A stretch of DNA of 64,000 nt. It comes from Prochlorococcus sp. AG-402-B19. Its GTDB lineage: Bacteria; Cyanobacteriota; Cyanobacteriia; PCC-6307; Cyanobiaceae. Under the pieces are notes generated by a model. The model made no database searches, was not told the DNA's origin, and was given only the letters and a program-made list of their open reading frames with translations. A program made the translations under genes and the position numbers. Below, piece by piece: positions 8,355 through 16,689 of this stretch. How positions within the stretch are numbered: the stretch's first letter is position 1; each line of letters starts with the position of its first letter. Location of the stretch: positions 45,792 to 109,791 of the forward strand of contig QCHM01000005.1 in NCBI GenBank assembly GCA_003279615.1, in the 5' to 3' direction.

Positions 8355-9704
8355 TTATTTAGATAAAGCACCTTCTGCATTAAAAACCAATCTAATTGTT
8401 TTAAAAAGTATAATTAAGTCCAGCCAAAAAGAAAAATTCTTTAAATAAAAGACATCATAACTTAATTTATTAAAGGAATCTTGAATCGATGCTCCATAAG
8501 GGTAATTAACCTGAGCCCATCCACTTAATCCAGGTTTAACAAGATACCTAATTGAATAAAAAGGAATAACCTTTTTAAGTTCATTATCTATTTCTTGTCT
8601 TTCTGGCCTGGGACCTATCAAACTCATTTCACCACTAAGAACTGAAATCAACTGAGGTAATTCATCTATTCTAGTCAATCTTAACCAATAACCAACTCTA
8701 GTAATTCTTGAGTCATCTCTGGATGACCATTGTGGTCCACATTCCTCAGCATTTTTTCTCATTGACCTCAATTTAAAGATACGTATAACCTTCCCGTAAA
8801 TAGAACTTCTTTCTTGTGAATAGAAGACAGGAAAACCATCTTCCAAATAGATCAAAATGGATGCTATTAAAACCAAAGGGGATGTTATTATTAATAAAAA
8901 TAAACTTAAAATTATATCTCCTAATCTTTTTATGCGTAATTGATAGGAAAATTTATTTCTAATTACATTTAGACCTATTGCATCAATATTTCCTATAATG
9001 TCAGTTGGAATTCTCTGAAAGTATAATTCAAACCAATCAATTAAAGATAAAATTATAATTCCTTTCTTTTGCAAGTTTAATATATTCATAAATTCATCTT
9101 CTGGAATATCTATTTTATCGGAAATAATGATCCCAGTTGAATCAACTATATTTATTTCGGTGAAGTTACTTTTACAAATAGTAACTAATGATGAAGAATT
9201 ATCAAGACTATTATTGAGATACTTCTCATCTTCTTCAGTACCAATCAAGGTCCAATTTTCTACTTTTTTTATACCATAGTGATTAATGATCTTTATAAAT
9301 AACAAAACAACAAAGCTTGCGATTGAAACAAATAAGTTAAAAGAAAGAAGAAACTTTAAATAATAAGTGAAATCTAAATCTAATTTCCTTATGTTTTCTC
9401 CTGCTAAATCAAAAATTAATATATTAAGAATAGGAAAAGTTAAGCTAGATATTAAGATGATTTTCAAGAAATCCTTCAAACAATTTATAACAGTTATCTT
9501 TTTAACATCTAGCTTATATCTGCCAAAAACATACCCAATACCAACCCAAGAAATAAACAGCAGTTCAAGAACGAAAGAAAAATCTGGATAATCTCTAAAA
9601 TACCAGAAAAATATCAAGTTAAATATACAATTAAAAATTATAAAGTCTAGAAAAAATACTCCTAAAACTCTTTTCTTTGAGAAGAAAAAAGGATTACTAG
9701 ACAT
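8355..9704 (-). CDS. Polyprenyl-phosphate sugar-1-phosphate transferase (WbaP/CpsE-type initiating transferase)
   Basis: A 449-residue membrane protein. The N-terminal 150 residues hold about four or five helices. A soluble middle region resembles the CoA-binding-like domain of these enzymes. The C-terminal 190 residues form the bacterial sugar transferase domain: KRLGDIILSLFLLI membrane anchor, an FKLRSMR motif, DELPQLISVLSGEMSLIGPRPE, and KPGLSGWAQVNYPYG. It links a sugar 1-phosphate to undecaprenyl phosphate and so starts synthesis of a surface polysaccharide repeat. The sugar is not readable; galactose or glucose are usual for WbaP-type enzymes. It is the first gene of the unit with gmd and fcl. 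Confidence 0.9.
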   Translation of the reverse strand: MSSNPFFFSKKRVLGVFFLDFIIFNCIFNLIFFWYFRDYPDFSFVLELLFISWVGIGYVFGRYKLDVKKITVINCLKDFLKIILISSLTFPILNILIFDLAGENIRKLDLDFTYYLKFLLSFNLFVSIASFVVLLFIKIINHYGIKKVENWTLIGTEEDEKYLNNSLDNSSSLVTICKSNFTEINIVDSTGIIISDKIDIPEDEFMNILNLQKKGIIILSLIDWFELYFQRIPTDIIGNIDAIGLNVIRNKFSYQLRIKRLGDIILSLFLLIITSPLVLIASILIYLEDGFPVFYSQERSSIYGKVIRIFKLRSMRKNAEECGPQWSSRDDSRITRVGYWLRLTRIDELPQLISVLSGEMSLIGPRPERQEIDNELKKVIPFYSIRYLVKPGLSGWAQVNYPYGASIQDSFNKLSYDVFYLKNFSFWLDLIILFKTIRLVFNAEGALSK

Positions 9705-9854
9705 TTGACTTGTAATTGATTTAGTTTAAGCATCGAGCTGTTAACTCAATGTTTTTAATAATAGCATTCTCAGAACCCAAAAGGAATATATAATCTACAT
9801 TTAATATATGAAGATGAAAGATTATGATATTATTTAAATGAATAATTTTAATTT

Positions 9855-10787
9855 ATGCACTTCTTCTCAGTATGTACATTTAAAAAAGCAAGATACATAC
9901 CAATAAACTGTAGAGAATTGAATAAGCTTTATGGATCTCATAATTACTCTGTTATAGTTCCTACGAATGAAGTTGAGCAATTTAACTTACTATACAATCA
10001 ATTAAATTTAGAATATATAAATGTTATCGATGAGTCAGATTATATCTCTCTAAAAGAATTCAAGTCTATTTATCAAAGTCTAATCGACTCAATGAATATA
10101 ATAGATACAAATCAAAGATTGATTGGTTGGTATTACCAACAAGTACTAAAGCTTTCACACGTTTTCTATACTTCTCAATCAGAAGGAGTAATAATGATAG
10201 ATGCAGATACAATTTTATTAAGAAAAATTAGCTTTTTTGAAAAAAGTAATTCTATTGTATTTAAAGCTTTATATGAAAATAATTTATTTTACAAACTTTC
10301 TTGTATAGAGATATTAGGCAGTGTAGTCGAACCATGGTTCTCTTCAACTGTTCAAATCTTCTCTATAACTCCTGATGAGTCCTTTTTTTTACAAGACTCA
10401 TTAAATAATTTCTTGAACAAAAAAAATGAAAGTATAGGCTCTTGGCTTTCGAAAATCATTTTAACAAATACTATTAATAAAAATCAATCAATCAATCGGC
10501 CATATATCAGTGAGCAAGATCTAATTGGGACATCAAAACTTCAACAAGGTGCAAAAAAAATAAAATCATTACCATTCCTTAGATCAGGAGTGATTGGTGA
10601 AATGAATGATTGGCAGATGAAATTTGCTTCCTTAATTGGTTATTCCTATGTTACCTATGAAGAATGGATACTTAAAAAAGCAAAAATGAATAATATTGAC
10701 TTTGTCATTGCTATCATTATAAATATCCCTTTTATTCATAAGTTACTGAAAAAAACGAGGAAGCTATTATTCAATAAAAATCTTTAA
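9855..10787 (+). CDS. DUF6492-like glycosyltransferase-related protein
   Basis: A 310-residue protein with features of the DUF6492 family found in polysaccharide clusters. These are a short N-terminal strand pattern, a GWYYQQVLKLS segment near residue 96, the acidic MIDADTILL near 114 that looks like a GT-A DxD nucleotide-sugar/metal site, and PYISEQDL near 213. The C-terminal 40 residues are basic with a hydrophobic stretch that could touch the membrane. It begins the plus-strand half of this part of the island and is divergent from the initiating transferase. A glycosyltransferase function is likely but not proven for the family, as far as I know. Confidence 0.6.
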   Translation: MHFFSVCTFKKARYIPINCRELNKLYGSHNYSVIVPTNEVEQFNLLYNQLNLEYINVIDESDYISLKEFKSIYQSLIDSMNIIDTNQRLIGWYYQQVLKLSHVFYTSQSEGVIMIDADTILLRKISFFEKSNSIVFKALYENNLFYKLSCIEILGSVVEPWFSSTVQIFSITPDESFFLQDSLNNFLNKKNESIGSWLSKIILTNTINKNQSINRPYISEQDLIGTSKLQQGAKKIKSLPFLRSGVIGEMNDWQMKFASLIGYSYVTYEEWILKKAKMNNIDFVIAIIINIPFIHKLLKKTRKLLFNKNL

Positions 10788-10898
10788 TCAGCTACAGAAA
10801 CAACATGTCTATAAAATTTTTATTACTAAAATCAAACTAATAGCTCTCTTTTTTTTACTTGTGATGAACTATATTTAAAATAAAAAAAACCAAATAAA

Positions 10899-12125
10899 AT
10901 GTCCAGAAGCAACTGCAGAATTAGCAAGTCTGATGATCTCATAACGGTATGTGATTTAGGAGTCCATTCCATGTGTGGATTTTTTCCTGACAACCAGGAA
11001 GAAAATTTAGAACAGGGTAGTCTAGCTTTGGGATGGTCTCCAACTAGTGGCCTTCTTCAACTCATAGAAGAAAGAGATATATCTTCTATGTATGGAGATA
11101 ACTACGGTTATAGATCAGGCTTGAACGCTTCAATGGTTGAGCACCTGAGAAATAAAGTTAAATATTTAACGACACTTGCAAGACTCCCGAAAGAGGCATG
11201 TTGTTTAGATATTGGAAGTAACGACGGAACACTTCTATCTTTTTATGATAAAAATAATATTAGAATTGGAATTGATCCAACCATAAAGAAATATGCAAAT
11301 TATTACGAAAAAGGAATAGTTAAAGTGCCAGATTTTTTTAACCATAGCTCCTTTATGAAAGCATCAAATAATAAAAAGGCGGATATAATAACCTCAATTT
11401 CAATGTTTTACGATCTTCCAGATCCCAACGATTTTGTCGAAAATATTGCTAACAGTCTATCTCAAAATGGTATTTGGAATTTAGAGCAAAGCTATATGCC
11501 CAGCATGCTTAGAACAAATTCTTATGACACAGTTTGTCATGAGCATCTCGAGTATTACTCACTAATAGTTATTAAAAATCTACTTGAAAATAACAAGTTA
11601 AGAATTGTAGATGTTGTTTTTAATAGAATTAATGGTGGAAGTTTTTCTATTACAGCCTGTCATCAAGATTCTAATTACACAAGTAATAATACAATTATAA
11701 ATTGGATGCTTTCACAAGAAAAGCGAATGGGGTTGGATACTCCAACACCTTATAGAGAGTTTGAAAATCGTGCATATTCTCATAGATCAGATTTAAAGGA
11801 ACTAATTACATCGATTAATCGCTCAGGATCTAAAATCGCAGGTTATGGAGCCTCAACAAAAGGCAATGTAATTTTACAATTCTGCCAAATAAATTCGGAA
11901 AATATATTTGGAATTGCAGAGGTAAATGAAGATAAATTCAATAAGTTTTGCCCTGGTTCTAAAATACCAATAGCTAGTGAACGAGAAATTAAAAATGAAA
12001 ATCCAGATTACATGCTTGTATTACCTTGGCATTTTAGAGAAGGTATTGTAAAAAGAGAACAAGATTATTTAATGAAAGGAGGAAAACTAATTTTCCCACT
12101 ACCAGAAATAGAAATAGTTGGCTAA
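10899..12125 (+). CDS. SAM-dependent sugar C-methyltransferase with degenerate zinc site
   Basis: A 408-residue protein with the three-part architecture of deoxysugar C-methyltransferases such as TylC3/TcaB9: an N-terminal zinc-finger domain, a central class I SAM domain (LDIGSNDGTLL near residue 103), and a C-terminal Rossmann-like domain (GYGASTKGN near 308). The active-site segment CHEHLEYYS near residue 214 is intact. The N-terminal domain is odd: the usual CRxC reads CRIS, and the second CxxC before the GLLQL segment reads SPTS, so three of four expected zinc cysteines are serine. The stop overlaps the next start by one base, and the pair probably makes a branched-chain sugar on a nucleotide carrier. 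Confidence 0.8.
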   Translation: MSRSNCRISKSDDLITVCDLGVHSMCGFFPDNQEENLEQGSLALGWSPTSGLLQLIEERDISSMYGDNYGYRSGLNASMVEHLRNKVKYLTTLARLPKEACCLDIGSNDGTLLSFYDKNNIRIGIDPTIKKYANYYEKGIVKVPDFFNHSSFMKASNNKKADIITSISMFYDLPDPNDFVENIANSLSQNGIWNLEQSYMPSMLRTNSYDTVCHEHLEYYSLIVIKNLLENNKLRIVDVVFNRINGGSFSITACHQDSNYTSNNTIINWMLSQEKRMGLDTPTPYREFENRAYSHRSDLKELITSINRSGSKIAGYGASTKGNVILQFCQINSENIFGIAEVNEDKFNKFCPGSKIPIASEREIKNENPDYMLVLPWHFREGIVKREQDYLMKGGKLIFPLPEIEIVG

Positions 12126-13102
12126 TGAAAATTTTTTATATTTTTGGAGCTAATGGACAAGATGGGAAATTAACCAAATATTCACTTCAAGAAAAATATA
12201 AAGAATGTACTCTTGTATTATTCTCCAGGAATTTCGTTAGAATTGAATCATCAAAAAATAAACTAATAGAACAGAAAATAACCAGCCAAAATGAATATTT
12301 AAATATTATATCGGAAATCTTAGTACTATATAAACCTGATCTAATTTTTTATTATGCAGCAGTTCATTATTCCTCTTTTGAGAAACAAAATAAAACTAAG
12401 GATAGTGAAATGTCATTTACAAATTATCTACTTCCTATTCATATAATTAATGAATCAAGCAAATTTAAAAAGAAACCTAGAATACTTTATACTTCATCAT
12501 CATTAATATTTGGATCAACAGAGAATTCCCCTCAAAATGAATTAACAAAAAGAAAGCCAATATGCGATTATTCAAAGCAAAAACACTTCACAGAACAAAT
12601 TCTTATAAATTTAGGTAAATCCTTAGGAATAAATGTATTTATAGCAATATTATATAATCATGAATCTATATATAGAAAAAGTAAATTTTTCTCTAAAAAA
12701 GTGATAAAATTTTGCTCAAATTGCTTCAATAATAATTTAAGCATTGATTATATTGGCATCAATGGAAAATTAGAGTTATTCAACCCAGATTCAATAATAG
12801 ATATGGGGTATGCTCCTGAATTTGTTGAGTATTTAATAAAATTAATTCTAACAAACAAACCAGGCTCATATATAATTTCTACAGCTATAGGTATAACGGT
12901 AAAAGATTTTGTTAATGAAGTACTAGAATTATATAAACTAGATAAAAACTTTATAGAGTTCAATAAAACTACTCCTAGATATAATGCGAAGTTAATAGGT
13001 AATCATAATAAAATTAAAAAACTATTAGGGTCTGCGCCAATTTTACACAGTAAAAATCTTGTAAAGAAATTATGCCAAGATTATGAAAATTGTATTAAAT
13101 AA
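12125..13102 (+). CDS. GMD-like extended SDR, probable nucleotide-sugar reductase or epimerase
   Basis: A 325-residue SDR. GANGQDGK at residues 8-15 and LYNHESIYR near 177 are shared with GDP-mannose 4,6-dehydratases, including gmd in this window. However, the dehydratase STSELFG motif is replaced by SSSLIFG, so the catalytic glutamate is absent while the Tyr-Lys pair (YSKQK) remains. That suggests reduction or epimerisation rather than dehydration. It is translationally coupled to the C-methyltransferase (overlap TAATG), a pairing reminiscent of the methyltransferase and 4-ketoreductase steps in branched deoxysugar pathways. The GMD-like scaffold hints at a GDP-sugar substrate, which is inference. 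Confidence 0.7.
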   Translation: MKIFYIFGANGQDGKLTKYSLQEKYKECTLVLFSRNFVRIESSKNKLIEQKITSQNEYLNIISEILVLYKPDLIFYYAAVHYSSFEKQNKTKDSEMSFTNYLLPIHIINESSKFKKKPRILYTSSSLIFGSTENSPQNELTKRKPICDYSKQKHFTEQILINLGKSLGINVFIAILYNHESIYRKSKFFSKKVIKFCSNCFNNNLSIDYIGINGKLELFNPDSIIDMGYAPEFVEYLIKLILTNKPGSYIISTAIGITVKDFVNEVLELYKLDKNFIEFNKTTPRYNAKLIGNHNKIKKLLGSAPILHSKNLVKKLCQDYENCIK

Positions 13103-13158
13103 AACTATAACTTGACTAGAATAAAGAAAATTGATATATATTTAGGTTTAAAATAGTT

Positions 13159-13955
13159 ATGAAAAAATTAAAATCTTATTTAAAGAAAGTAGTCAATTTT
13201 AGTCTTAGTTTAACACCTATTACTCAAGACTTCTTAAGAATTCTAAGTAAATTGATTAATTTAGCGCAAGGAAAAGGTTGGGGTTCATCGACCATCAGGC
13301 AAGAAATCAAAGCATGCTTAAAACTACTAAACAGAACTCCAAGGATTTTTATAGATGTTGGAGCAAATAAAGGTCTTTATAGTATTGAAATCAAAAAATT
13401 ATATCCGGCCTAGAAATGCATATCTTTAAACCATCTAAACTTAACTGTAAAATACTTGTTGAGAAATTATCTGAAAATAAAGAAACTTACATAAATTCAT
13501 TAGCACTTGCAGAAAAAGCAGAAAAAAGATCCTTATATTCTGATCATGAAGGATCAGGGAATGCGTCCCTCACAAAAAGAAATTTAGATCACTTTTCAAT
13601 TAATTTCAATTTTAGTGAAGAGATAAATACCATAAGATTTGACGAATACTGGGAAAAATATAATAAATTAGAGAATATAGATTATGTAAAAATTGATGTA
13701 GAAGGCCATGAACTTTCTGTATTAAAAGGATTTGGAGACTATTTATTTAAAACAAAAATCATACAATTTGAATTTGGTGGTTGTAATATTGATACTAGAA
13801 GCTTTTTTCAAGATTTCTGGTATTTTTTCCAGGAGAAAGGCTTTAAAATTTTCAGAATAACCCCAAAGGGGCCAAAACTCATAAAAAAATATTCAGAATA
13901 TGATGAGTTTTTTGTCACGACAAACTATATTGCTGTCAATCAAAATATATATTAA
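13159..13955 (+). pseudogene. FkbM-family methyltransferase broken by a one-base deletion
   Basis: Two adjacent open frames, 13159-13413 and 13416-13955, together give one FkbM-type SAM methyltransferase of about 264 residues. The first part ends with FIDVGANKGLYSIEIKKLYP, the SAM motif I, and then meets TAG at 13411. The second frame resumes with EMHIFKPS, the continuation expected in this family, and later has YVKIDVEGHE, the second hallmark. Inserting one base near 13408 restores a continuous frame, so the data fit a single-base deletion. It could be a true inactivating mutation, a phase-variable or recoded site, or an assembly error. FkbM enzymes O-methylate sugars in glycans, consistent with the neighbours. 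Confidence 0.75.
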
Positions 13956-13979
13956 AAAATTAGTCAAAATATTCATATT

Positions 13980-14486
13980 ATGTTCTTAAAATCCAGTGAG
14001 TTTGAAAATATTGTAAGCAAAGCTCCTCTAATATCAATAGATTTATGTATTATAAAAAAAGATAAAATCCTATTAGGCAAAAGAAAAAATCCGCCCGCCA
14101 AAAATTACTTTTTTGTTCCTGGAGGACGAATCCTTAAGAATGAATCAAAAGAGAAAGCCTTTAAGAGAATTTTAAAATCAGAGTTAGGGATAGTTATAAG
14201 TGGAGAAGCTTTAAATACAGTTGAAGAAATAGGTAGTTATGAACATTTTTATAAAGAAAATTTTTTAGGTAATACTAATTTTGGAACTCATTATATTGTT
14301 TTAGCTTATTTAGTTCCATTCGAATCTTTTTCAAAAAAATCAGATGACTTTATAAAAAGCCAGCACTCTGAATACATATGGCATAATACCAATGATAAAA
14401 CGAATGAAAATATTAATATACATTATTACACTATAAACTATTTAAATAATCATAAGCTTAATAATTATTGTAGCAAATATGCCTAA
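13980..14486 (+). CDS. GDP-mannose mannosyl hydrolase-like NUDIX protein
   Basis: A 168-residue NUDIX protein. The box reads PGGRILKNESKEKAFKRIL followed by KSELG, the variant typical of GDP-mannose mannosyl hydrolases (Gmm/NudD), in which the canonical REUxEE end is replaced by R-x(4)-ELG. PLISIDLCIIKKDKILLGKR at the N-terminus also matches that subgroup. It should hydrolyse GDP-mannose or a related GDP-sugar to the free sugar and GDP, which may tune GDP-sugar pools. It sits 24 nt after the broken FkbM gene and 56 nt before a membrane-protein gene on the same strand. The exact sugar is inferred. Confidence 0.75.
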   Translation: MFLKSSEFENIVSKAPLISIDLCIIKKDKILLGKRKNPPAKNYFFVPGGRILKNESKEKAFKRILKSELGIVISGEALNTVEEIGSYEHFYKENFLGNTNFGTHYIVLAYLVPFESFSKKSDDFIKSQHSEYIWHNTNDKTNENINIHYYTINYLNNHKLNNYCSKYA

Positions 14487-14542
14487 GAAACATCATTTAT
14501 TTTTACATCATTTATGATATAAAAACATACTTAATAATTTCA

Positions 14543-15181
14543 ATGTATAGCAAACTAAAAAAATTAAAAAATAGATTTTTTCTAATATTTATTTTTAGTA
14601 TTATTTCTTTTAGTGTAGCTATTTGTTTAAATCAATTTAGAGGATACCCTTATCAAATGATGTTTGATGATATTGCAGCTGCTAGGGGTAAATATACAGG
14701 AATTTTAGCAGGTTTATTTTCAAATATCGGATTATTTTTATTGAGTGCAACAGCCGGCATTAGCTGTCTTACTTTAAATATAGTAAATAAAAAACATTTA
14801 GAGATTATAAGATTTTATTTTTTTACATTTATCTTTTCCTTCATACTTCTTCTTGATGATGCTTACCTTCTACATGAAAAAGTCCTACCTGAAATTGGTA
14901 TTCCAGAAATACTGATATTTATTTGTTATTTCTTATATGGATTTTATGGATTAACTACTAATTTTAAATTCATTTCAAATTCTTCATGGAAAATTTTACT
15001 ATTAGCTAATTTGTTTTTTTCTATATCATTTTTCTGTGATTTGGGTTTAAGCAATAAGATTGAATATGAAATATTGATTTTTATAGAAGATTTAGCAAAA
15101 TTAACTGGTATCTTTAGCTGGTTAATATATATATTTGATACTTCTATTTTAGTTTTAAATACAAAGAATATTACCAAATAG
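14543..15181 (+). CDS. Six-helix membrane protein of unknown function with conserved-looking acidic and histidine residues
   Basis: I do not recognise this 212-residue protein. It has about six predicted membrane helices (residues 12-30, 52-75, 88-107, 118-137, 145-163 and 178-200). LLLDDAYLLHEK at residues 104-115 puts two aspartates, a histidine and a glutamate at one membrane face, and EDLAKLTG near residue 182 adds more polar residues. That arrangement resembles membrane hydrolase or metal-binding active sites, but no family is claimed. It is the last gene of the plus-strand run that starts at 9855, and its base composition is like the rest of the island. A role in lipid or glycan modification is possible. 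Confidence 0.6.
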   Translation: MYSKLKKLKNRFFLIFIFSIISFSVAICLNQFRGYPYQMMFDDIAAARGKYTGILAGLFSNIGLFLLSATAGISCLTLNIVNKKHLEIIRFYFFTFIFSFILLLDDAYLLHEKVLPEIGIPEILIFICYFLYGFYGLTTNFKFISNSSWKILLLANLFFSISFFCDLGLSNKIEYEILIFIEDLAKLTGIFSWLIYIFDTSILVLNTKNITK

Positions 15182-15328
15182 ACTTCTGCGAATATCCTCT
15201 ATTAAAATTAATTTAATTTTGCTAATAAAGCCAAATAAACTCAAACGGCTTACACACTCAATGCTATAAAGTTTCAAAACAAGAGATAGGGATAGTTTAA
15301 TTCCTTACCTTGGATTTTAAACTTTTAA

Positions 15329-16039
15329 TTAGCTGTTATTTAAATCGAATTTGTATTTAAATAATTTTTCTTCTAATACTCTAATTTTTTTCTTGAGCTG
15401 AATATTTTCAATAAAAAGTGTGTTAAACTTTTCAATCTTTTCTTCATCAGGAATTTTATCTGCAGTTGATTTTGCTTTTTCAATTAATTCATCAATAGTT
15501 TTTTGTTTTTGCCTAGGCTTTCTAAGGAAACAAGATAGATCGACTTCTGTAAAGTTGTTTTCTTTATTTAAATGCTTTTCTATTTTAAGCCTTAAAGAGG
15601 GTTCAACTTTTCCAATCTTTGCCAAGGTTCTTGCTGAAACTTGAGTTAAAGCAGCTTCTGGTATAGAACTATTTTCTAACCAGTTTTCATAGGCCGAAGC
15701 TAAATCTCTTGCGACTCTTCCAGGCACGACTAAAGCACCTGAATCAGTCAATTCAACCCAGTTCTTATTCCTAACTAAATTCTTTGCTTGAGACAATAAT
15801 TTGGCTACTTGAAGAATAGATTTTCCTGCTTTTTCTAATTCCTTATTTGTCTCATTTATTTTTACTGATAATTCTATTTCTGTTCTTTTTTCTAATCCGA
15901 ACTTTCTTACTAAAATTGAGTTATTAAATTTATCTAATTTGCCGTCATTCATAAACTTGCAACTCTCAACTCTAACATAATAACTAGCAAATTTAGAATA
16001 GCTAGCCATCAAGCCTTGAGTTTTGGACGATTCGTCCAA
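15329..16039 (-). CDS. Hypothetical protein with DUF3102-like central region and C-terminal coiled coil
   Basis: A 236-residue, lysine-rich, soluble protein. Residues 55-140 (the stretch containing KLLSQAKNLVRNKNW, then RVARDLASAYENWL, then ARTLAKIG) resemble the helical DUF3102/KilA-associated proteins known from phages and mobile elements. The last 50 residues form a heptad-like coiled coil. The listed start at 16039 places the first codons on a perfect palindrome, so ATG at 16009 or 15952 may be the true start with the palindrome as operator. It lies 130 nt past the 3' end of tRNA-Ala on the same strand, a usual place for integrated elements. It has no relation to the glycan genes around it. 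Confidence 0.6.
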   Translation of the reverse strand: MDESSKTQGLMASYSKFASYYVRVESCKFMNDGKLDKFNNSILVRKFGLEKRTEIELSVKINETNKELEKAGKSILQVAKLLSQAKNLVRNKNWVELTDSGALVVPGRVARDLASAYENWLENSSIPEAALTQVSARTLAKIGKVEPSLRLKIEKHLNKENNFTEVDLSCFLRKPRQKQKTIDELIEKAKSTADKIPDEEKIEKFNTLFIENIQLKKKIRVLEEKLFKYKFDLNNS

Positions 16040-16040
16040 A
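16022..16040. promoter_or_regulatory. Perfect 9+1+9 palindrome, candidate operator or hairpin
   Basis: TTTGGACGA, one T, then TCGTCCAAA forms a perfect inverted repeat at the 5' end of the DUF3102-like gene, about 130 bp from tRNA-Ala. As DNA it looks like a dimeric repressor site, and as RNA it could form an 8-bp stem with a 3-nt loop. There is no T-run after it in the gene direction, so it is not a normal terminator. Its role is unknown. Confidence 0.5.
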
Positions 16041-16169
16041 TTGAAGCTTTAGCGTTATAAATCTGTATGAATAAAATGCACTAACTTTTGCACTAAATTT
16101 ATTTGAGGCGGGATTTAAGACCTTTGAGATTAAAGCTGCAATCCATTTTGTACCAATACTTTTGAAGAA

Positions 16170-16242
16170 TGGAGCCAAGCGGACTCGAACCGCTGACCCC
16201 CTGCATGCCATGCAGGTGCTCTACCAACTGAGCTATGGCCCC
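16170..16242 (-). tRNA. tRNA-Ala (anticodon GGC)
   Basis: A 73-nt cloverleaf reads on the minus strand. The acceptor arm GGGGCCA pairs with TGGCTCC (one G-T pair), followed by discriminator A; CCA is not encoded. The D-arm has AGCTCAGTTGGTAGAGC, the anticodon arm is CCTGC-ATGGCAT-GCAGG with anticodon GGC, and the T-arm loop is GGTTCGAGTCC. It sits inside an accessory region, where tRNA genes often serve as integration sites. A possible -10 element, TATAAC on the minus strand, lies at 16258-16263. Confidence 0.97.
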
Positions 16243-16689
16243 AAAGAGTGAAAGACAGTTATATCAATCAATCTAAAGACTTCTCTGGTAACTGCCTTGA
16301 TTACTATAGTACTTAATAGCGTTTGATGAATCAATTCTGCACCTTAATATGAACTAGAGGATATTAAGTTTTAGCAATCTTTATAGTGCTAATTCTAATA
16401 CATTCCACACTACTTAAAAAGTCATGTTGTTAGTGGTAACTTGTTGAAGTGAGACAAAGAAAAGGAAGGCTTTTAAAAGAGCTTATTTTATATATTTAAC
16501 TGGCAAAAGAATTGTGTTCTTATTGGATTTAAACTTTAATGCATATAATTAAGACTAACTTTCAAGTTCTGTTAAGTAACTTTTAGAAATTATGCGAGAA
16601 AAAATGTTAAAGTATCACAAGCATTAACTTGTATTAATTAGTTAAAAATTACACAATTGATGGGAAAGATGAACAAACAAATCAAAGCT
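16243..16689. other. Intergenic stretch without a recognised gene
   Basis: This 447-bp AT-rich stretch lies between tRNA-Ala and the dioxygenase gene. Apart from the possible tRNA promoter at its left end, I see no open frame of convincing length, no tRNA and no repeated copy of the tRNA end. Short polypurine runs near 16455 are unremarkable. Confidence 0.6.

Noticed and set aside
16002..16211. 69-codon minus-strand frame starting inside tRNA-Ala
   Set aside because: It begins within the tRNA and has no recognisable domain; the tRNA explains its first third.
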